8,946 nt of DNA, taken from NCBI GenBank assembly GCA_017883215.1, contig JADGOA010000139.1, positions 1 to 8,946 on the forward strand. Direction: 5' to 3'. The translations under genes and the position numbers were made by a program. The notes beneath the pieces were generated by a model that searched no databases, was not told the origin of the DNA, and worked only from the letters and a program-made list of their open reading frames with translations. Shown here piece after piece: positions 5,488-8,946 of the stretch. How positions within the stretch are numbered: position 1 is the stretch's first letter; the number at the start of each line of letters is the position of its first letter. This DNA comes from Thermoanaerobaculia bacterium (GTDB lineage Bacteria > Acidobacteriota > Thermoanaerobaculia > Gp7-AA8).

Positions 5488-7439
5488 TGCGCGCTCCAGA
5501 CCAGAAGAATGACCAGCGTCGCCGCGATGTAGACCAGGTAGGTCTGCATCCGCCCGCTTTGCACGTGGCGCGAGATGAAGAGAAATCGGCGCACGCGCTC
5601 AGCTGCCGGAAGCAATGCCCGATCGAGCACCGTGTCGGGCACGTGCGTCTCCAGCGAGGCATGCGCGGGAAAGAGAGGAAGGGCTTTCGGTTCGTGTTTC
5701 ACCGGCGGCATGGCCCACGCGAAAAAGGCGACCAGACCGCGCGCAAAGGACGACGAGGTGTACTGCATCCGCGGCGTCGGCGCGGCGTATCCGCAGTCCC
5801 ACGTCAGGCGGCGCGGCGCCCGCCGAACCTTCGCCCACAGCCCCGCAACTGCGACGGCGAGGACCGCAGTGAGAACGAGAGCGAACGTCTGTACCGGCAT
5901 CAGCGACGCGACGATCGTTCCCCGCATCGCCCCCGCGACGACCGCCGCCCGTTCGACCGCCGGAGCGATCACCGCAGGAAGCAGACCGATGGCGAAGCAC
6001 CCCACCACCAGCGGCAGCATCGCCGCGCGCATCGACGCTGTCGCCTCGTGCGCATCCGCCGCCTCGGACGTCCGCGGCTCGCCCAGGAACACCGCGCCGA
6101 ATGCCTTCACGAAGCAGGCGAGCGCCAGAGCCCCGGTGACGGCGAGTGCCGGCGCCACCACGATGAGCGCCAGATCCGTCCAGCCGCCGGCGAGCCTCTG
6201 CGTGCTCGCGAAGCTGCCGATGTAGATCAGCCATTCGCTGACGAATCCGTTCAGCGGAGGCAGTCCGCAGATCGCAACCGCCCCCACCAGGAACCCGGCT
6301 GCCGTCCACGGCATCCGCTTGGCCAGCCCGCCCATGCGGTCGATCTCGCGCGTTCCCGTCGCGTGAATCGCCGAACCGGCACCGAGGAAGAGCAGGGCCT
6401 TGAAGAGGCTGTGATTCCAGACGTGCAGCAGCGCGCCGGCGTAGCCGAGAAAGGCGATCGCCGGCATCCCCTGCGCCCCGGCTACGACGCCCAGGCCGAG
6501 GCCGGTGACGATGATTCCGATGTTCTCGATGCTGTGGTAAGCCAGCAGCCGCTTCAGATCGTGCTGTGCCAGCGCGAACGCCACGCCCAGAATGCTCGAG
6601 ACGATTCCGAAGATCAGCAGCACGCCACCGAACCATGCCGGAGGCCGCCCGAAGAGCGTCAGCACCCGGACGATCCCGTAGACGCCCATCTTGATGACCA
6701 CGCCCGACATGATCGCGGAGACGTGGCTGGGCGCTCCGGCATGCGCGCCGGGCAGCCAGACATGGAACGGCATCAGACCGGCTTTGATGCCGAATCCGAT
6801 CAGGGCCAGCCAGAAGATCGCCGCCCCCGCGCCAGTGGCGCCGGTGCCGGCCGGAAAGCGCGTGAGCTCCCAGGTGCCGGTCACATCGTGCATGACGGCC
6901 ACCAGCGCGAACAACGCCAGGGTCGCCACGTGGCTGGCGATCAGGTACAGCCATGCCGCACGCCGCACGTTCTCGTTCTCGTCGACCGTGACGACGACGA
7001 AGAACGACGAAACAGCCACCACTTCCCACGCCACCAGGAAGAGGATCGTGTTCTGCGCGACCATGACGATGGCCAGCCCGCCGGCGAGAACGCCGTAAAA
7101 CGCGCGCACATACCCCGCCCGCAGCGAGTCGGCCGGCCAGTAGCCTTCGCCGAACAGCGCCCCCACGGCCGCCAGCACGAACACAGGCGCCGCGAAGAAC
7201 GCCGAGAGCGCATCGACGCGGATGTGCAGCGCCGCGCCGGGAATCGTCCAGCGCGCCGTGAGAGCCGTGACGCCGCCGGTGAGCCCGAGGACGACGCCGG
7301 TCAGGCCGATGAGAGAACCGAGGATCAGCACCGTCGTCGAGAGCGCGCAGGCGGATCGCGAGCCGCGCGGCCCGAGCAGCGCCGGGATGCCGCTCACCAC
7401 GCAGACAGCGGCGGCGATGGCGATCAGGATCGCGCTCAC
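5484..7439 (-). CDS. hyfB: HyfB-like large antiporter subunit (NuoL/NuoM family) of the Hyf/Ehr complex
   Basis: This 651-residue membrane protein matches the size of HyfB/HycC (about 610-670). The proton-translocation core includes Glu139 (FLVAWEVVAVSS), Lys219 (GFGIKAGLMPFHVWLP), the segment GAHAGAPSHVSAIMSG (231-246), Lys250, Lys296 with Glu305 (DLKRLLAYHSIENIG), Lys347 in NHSLFKALLFLGAG, and Glu402 in NGFVSEWLIY. The C-terminus has the HyfB-specific block TWDCGYAAPTPRMQYTSSSF (546-565), then a soluble segment and a final hydrophobic helix (about 634-649), which may be the lateral-helix equivalent. The GTG start at 7439 overlaps the stop of the upstream EIIA gene (GTGA) and has GGAGG (7451-7447) upstream. 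With hyfF it gives two antiporter-like modules; no third (HyfD-like) gene is present. Confidence 0.93.
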   Translation of the reverse strand: MSAILIAIAAAVCVVSGIPALLGPRGSRSACALSTTVLILGSLIGLTGVVLGLTGGVTALTARWTIPGAALHIRVDALSAFFAAPVFVLAAVGALFGEGYWPADSLRAGYVRAFYGVLAGGLAIVMVAQNTILFLVAWEVVAVSSFFVVVTVDENENVRRAAWLYLIASHVATLALFALVAVMHDVTGTWELTRFPAGTGATGAGAAIFWLALIGFGIKAGLMPFHVWLPGAHAGAPSHVSAIMSGVVIKMGVYGIVRVLTLFGRPPAWFGGVLLIFGIVSSILGVAFALAQHDLKRLLAYHSIENIGIIVTGLGLGVVAGAQGMPAIAFLGYAGALLHVWNHSLFKALLFLGAGSAIHATGTREIDRMGGLAKRMPWTAAGFLVGAVAICGLPPLNGFVSEWLIYIGSFASTQRLAGGWTDLALIVVAPALAVTGALALACFVKAFGAVFLGEPRTSEAADAHEATASMRAAMLPLVVGCFAIGLLPAVIAPAVERAAVVAGAMRGTIVASLMPVQTFALVLTAVLAVAVAGLWAKVRRAPRRLTWDCGYAAPTPRMQYTSSSFARGLVAFFAWAMPPVKHEPKALPLFPAHASLETHVPDTVLDRALLPAAERVRRFLFISRHVQSGRMQTYLVYIAATLVILLVWSAQ

Positions 7440-8110
7440 AGCCGCCCCTCCGCGTCCGCTGCCGCCTGCAAGACATCCGCGGCACTCCTTCGAACCACGA
7501 TGGCGTCGCGGAACGCCGAATCACTCAGGCACCAGTTCAGCGTGGCGAGCAATGAAAGGTGCGCGGGCACCGTCGGAGAGACGAGAAAGAAGATTGTTTC
7601 GACCACTCGCGCGGCGTCGCCCAGTTTCAGCGGCCGGTCGAGGAACGACAGCGAGAGCCGGGAGCCGCTCTTGCCTCTGACGGGCAGCACGGCGGGCGTG
7701 CGCACATGAGGAATGGCGATGCGATCGCCGACCATGGCCAGTCCCAGCGCATCGCGGCCGAGGATGAAATGCTGAAGCGAATCGCAATCGCCGTCGTCCG
7801 CGAGGCGAAGGGAATCGACGGCGTGACGCACCACCGCCGCAGGATCAGCCGCCGGAACCCTGTATTCGATGGAGCCGTCGCGAAGGGCGCCAGCGACGGT
7901 GTCGGCGGTGGCGCCACCGGCCGTCCGTGCGAACGCACGCGGTGCCATGGCGACGTCGCGGCCCGTCGTCCACTCAAGGAGCTCGGTGCGGTTGATCAGA
8001 TAGCGGCCGCCGATTCGCTGCGCCGGGAGTCCGCCGTCCTCGATCCAGTCATGCACCTGCTCGACCTGTGCATTGAGAAGCGACGCGGCTTCGGCGACAG
8101 TGAGCCTCAC
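7436..8110 (-). CDS. Helix-turn-helix / PTS EIIA (fructose-Ntr type) fusion, putative operon regulator
   Basis: This 224-residue soluble protein has two parts. Residues 1-48 are an excisionase/MerR-like helix-turn-helix (LTVAEAASLLN..VHDWIEDGGLPAQRIGGRYLINRTELLEW). After a linker (about 49-73), residues 75-222 form a PTS EIIA type-2 domain with GDRIAIPHVR, where His135 sits at the phosphorylated histidine position of EIIA-Fru/Mtl/PtsN, and PAHLSLLATLNWCLSD, with the second conserved His184. The GTG start at 8110 has GAGGTG 7-8 bases upstream (CGAGGTGCAGCG). It is the first gene of the operon and overlaps hyfB by 4 bases. No PTS permease, HPr or EI gene lies nearby, so the protein is more likely a regulator that senses phosphotransfer (PTS-Ntr style) than a sugar transporter part. 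DNA binding to its own upstream region is an inference. A non-DNA-binding use of the HTH-like fold is also possible. Confidence 0.85.
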   Translation of the reverse strand: MRLTVAEAASLLNAQVEQVHDWIEDGGLPAQRIGGRYLINRTELLEWTTGRDVAMAPRAFARTAGGATADTVAGALRDGSIEYRVPAADPAAVVRHAVDSLRLADDGDCDSLQHFILGRDALGLAMVGDRIAIPHVRTPAVLPVRGKSGSRLSLSFLDRPLKLGDAARVVETIFFLVSPTVPAHLSLLATLNWCLSDSAFRDAIVVRRSAADVLQAAADAEGRL

Positions 8111-8196
8111 CGCTGCACCTCGTTCGTGAGCGGCCGAGAACGCAGCAAATGAAATGAGACGACGACGATGCGGTTGGGGACGACCGGCTGATTCGT

Positions 8197-8222
8197 GAAA
8201 CCGTCTCGAGGATGGGAAACCG
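8197..8222. repeat. Direct repeat GAAACCG x2 in the operon leader (possible operator)
   Basis: GAAACCG occurs at 8197-8203 and 8216-8222, 19 bases apart start to start, which is nearly two helical turns. On the minus strand the wider match is GA..CGGTTTC.C in both copies. The pair lies about 90-115 bases upstream of the EIIA-HTH start and downstream of a candidate -10 at 8254-8249, a plausible place for a repressor or autoregulator. Chance occurrence cannot be excluded. Confidence 0.3.
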
Positions 8223-8286
8223 CTTCGGAGACGAACAACTTGGTTGTGATTCTACTCACTTGGCATCCAATATCAGTGACCAACGA

Positions 8287-8300
8287 CCCTTGCGCAAGGG
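8287..8300. promoter_or_regulatory. Perfect 14-bp palindrome CCCTTGCGCAAGGG (possible operator)
   Basis: The 14 bases are identical to their own reverse complement, as expected for the site of a dimeric regulator. It sits midway in the divergent region, about 180 bases from the operon start and 111 from the rightward start, so it could control either. A TTTTT run follows on the plus strand at 8306-8310, but the stem would be only 5 bp with a 4-base loop and a 5-base gap to the T-run, so a terminator is less likely. Confidence 0.4.
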
Positions 8301-8338
8301 CGGCGTTTTTGTTATTCGCGCGCAGGGGGTTAGGACAC

Positions 8339-8362
8339 CTCGCAACCTCGCAACCTCGTGAC
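8339..8362. repeat. Three tandem 8-bp units, CTCGCAAC
   Basis: CTCGCAAC at 8339-8346 and 8347-8354 is followed by CTCGTGAC at 8355-8362, two mismatches from the unit. The array is 49-72 bases upstream of the rightward ATG. It may be a short slippage repeat or clustered half-sites; nothing indicates which. Confidence 0.4.
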
Positions 8363-8391
8363 CATTCAGCTCGCAGCGCAAGTGTGAGCAC

Positions 8392-8407
8392 GCAGATTAC
8401 AATCTGC
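8392..8407 (+). promoter_or_regulatory. Inverted repeat over a -10-like hexamer next to the glycosyltransferase start
   Basis: GCAGATT (8392-8398) and AATCTGC (8401-8407) are exact inverse copies around a 2-base centre. They contain TACAAT (8398-8403), which differs from TATAAT by one base. The hexamer ends 7 bases before the ATG at 8411, so transcription would begin at or next to the start codon (leaderless mRNA). No Shine-Dalgarno is seen, and no good -35. A protein bound to the repeat would block the promoter. Confidence 0.35.
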
Positions 8408-8410
8408 TCA

Positions 8411-8946
8411 ATGCCGACGCGCGCACGCAGGGACATCATCGTCGTCGCGGCGCTCGCTCTCGCCGCGAACTTCGCCTACCTCTACTTCAGCAACGCCGAC
8501 TACTTCTTCCCCGACTCCGCAACCTACCTCGCCCCGGCGCACAACATGCTCCACGGCCGCGGCTTCATCACCTCTTCCGGCACTCCCGAGGTTTTCCGCA
8601 CGCCGGGGTACCCGCTTTTCCTCCTCCCCTTTCTCGCCGCCACCACCAGCGTCGTACCGATCCTCCTCATCCAGCACCTTCTGAACGCGGCGCTGGCGAT
8701 CGCCGTCTACTTCTTCGCCCGGCGATTCAGCGGAGGAAGCCGTGCCGCCGGCCTGACCGCCGGAATCATCTTCGCCCTCGATCTGCCGAGCGTTCACTTC
8801 GCCAACAAAGTTCTGACCGAGACGCTCTTCACGTCGATGCTCTTCGCGCTCTGGGTTCTGGTGATGCGGATGCGAAGGACGGGAGCGACGACGGGAGCAC
8901 TGCTCCTTGCCGGTACGCTCGCGGGCGCCCTCGTGCTCGTCCGCCC
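8411..8946 (+). CDS. GT-C fold glycosyltransferase, GT39/ArnT-like (3' end cut by window)
   Basis: The frame opens at 8411 and stays open to the window end, giving 178 whole codons. A basic start (MPTRARRD) precedes a hydrophobic helix (9-26). Then comes an extracytoplasmic loop with YFFPDSATYLAPAHNMLHGRGF and VFRTPGYPLFL, the pattern of lipid-carrier-dependent GT-C transferases (GT39/ArnT and RgtA-like families): Asp35 at the catalytic-acidic position, then R-T-P-G-Y-P (63-68) before the next helix. More hydrophobic helices follow (about 70-102, 112-126, 136-152, 160-177), with the TET loop at 136-138. It probably moves a sugar from a polyprenyl-phosphate donor to a lipid, glycan or protein acceptor in the periplasm; the acceptor is unknown. 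An in-frame GTG at 8384 is possible, but neither start has a Shine-Dalgarno. It is divergent from the Ehr operon with no evident functional link. Confidence 0.85.
   Translation, partial: MPTRARRDIIVVAALALAANFAYLYFSNADYFFPDSATYLAPAHNMLHGRGFITSSGTPEVFRTPGYPLFLLPFLAATTSVVPILLIQHLLNAALAIAVYFFARRFSGGSRAAGLTAGIIFALDLPSVHFANKVLTETLFTSMLFALWVLVMRMRRTGATTGALLLAGTLAGALVLVR

Larger units (their letters stand above)
8111..8410. promoter_or_regulatory. Divergent intergenic region between the Ehr operon and the glycosyltransferase gene
   Basis: No convincing gene fits in these 300 bases, which are AT-richer than the flanks. The region must carry promoters for both directions. For the operon (minus strand) the best -10-like hexamer I see is TAGAAT at 8254-8249, without a good -35. 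An alternative is TTGCGC, 17 bases, GATATT reading left from the palindrome at 8287-8300. For the rightward gene, TACAAT (8398-8403) is the best -10. Four small repeats here are listed separately. All promoter calls are by eye. Confidence 0.45.

Noticed and set aside
1020..7439. Calling the complex a respiratory NADH dehydrogenase (complex I)
   Set aside because: No NuoE/F/G genes, the small subunit has a hydrogenase-type CxxC instead of tandem Cys-Cys, and HyfB/HyfE/HyfF-specific sequence blocks are present.
5487..7709. A 740-codon open frame on the plus strand opposite hyfB and the EIIA gene
   Set aside because: Its translation is Arg/His/Asp/Gln-rich with no hydrophobic core or recognisable motif, typical of the antisense of a high-GC membrane-protein gene. 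The minus strand carries clear families.
8287..8310. The palindrome plus TTTTT as a plus-strand intrinsic terminator
   Set aside because: The stem would be only 5 bp with GCGC as loop, separated by 5 bases from five Ts, and no plus-strand gene ends there.
8107..8439. A 110-codon minus-strand frame over the intergenic region
   Set aside because: It spans both promoters, overlaps the start of the glycosyltransferase gene and of the EIIA gene, and shows no domain or ribosome binding site.
8408..8797. A 129-codon minus-strand frame within the right-hand gene
   Set aside because: Its Glu/Gly/Asp-rich low-complexity translation is the reverse of a Leu/Ala-rich membrane gene. The plus-strand frame has GT-C motifs and hydrophobic helices.

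Overview
The window is high-GC bacterial DNA filled almost entirely by one leftward (minus-strand) operon of seven tightly packed genes (8110 down to 238). Six of them encode a complete membrane-bound, complex I-like oxidoreductase of the Hyf/Ehr type (energy-converting hydrogenase-related). Codon use, dense packing and GC-rich intergenic repeats fit an environmental high-GC Gram-negative lineage such as Acidobacteriota or a related phylum. That placement is a guess; no rRNA or marker gene is present.

Layout from the operon's 5' end: a GTG-started regulator with an excisionase-type helix-turn-helix fused to a PTS EIIA (fructose/mannitol/Ntr type) domain (7436-8110); HyfB, a large antiporter-like subunit (5484-7439); HyfC, a NuoH-like subunit (4591-5487); HyfE, a NuoK-like subunit (3945-4586); HyfF, a second antiporter-like subunit (2527-3948); HyfG, a NuoC-NuoD-type 'large subunit' (1020-2525); and a fusion of a two-[4Fe-4S] ferredoxin domain (HyfH/NuoI-like) to a NuoB-like small subunit (238-1014). 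Neighbouring genes overlap by 4 nt or lie 1-5 nt apart, so they are very probably co-transcribed and translationally coupled.

The complex looks like a hydrogenase-4 but is probably not one. Both positions where [NiFe] hydrogenases carry CxxC nickel ligands are altered in the large subunit: the first reads A-G-D-T, and the C-terminal one has lost its CxxC spacing. The FeS relay and the proton-channel residues of the membrane arm are kept. The likely design is an FeS wire driving, or driven by, ion translocation, with an unknown electron partner and a second substrate that is not H2. No hydrogenase maturation gene, NADH module or formate dehydrogenase lies in the window. The EIIA-HTH protein keeps the phosphorylatable His and suggests that the operon is tied to PTS phosphorylation state.

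Right of the operon, a 300-bp divergent intergenic region holds a perfect 14-bp palindrome, a pair of direct repeats, an 8-bp tandem repeat and an inverted repeat overlapping a -10-like hexamer. It leads into a rightward gene, cut by the window edge, for a GT-C fold glycosyltransferase (GT39/ArnT-like) with an apparently leaderless start. The left 237 bp contain no gene. They hold a long imperfect palindrome plus repeated GGGATGACA units that look like a dispersed intergenic repeat, and two hairpins just past the operon's last stop codon.
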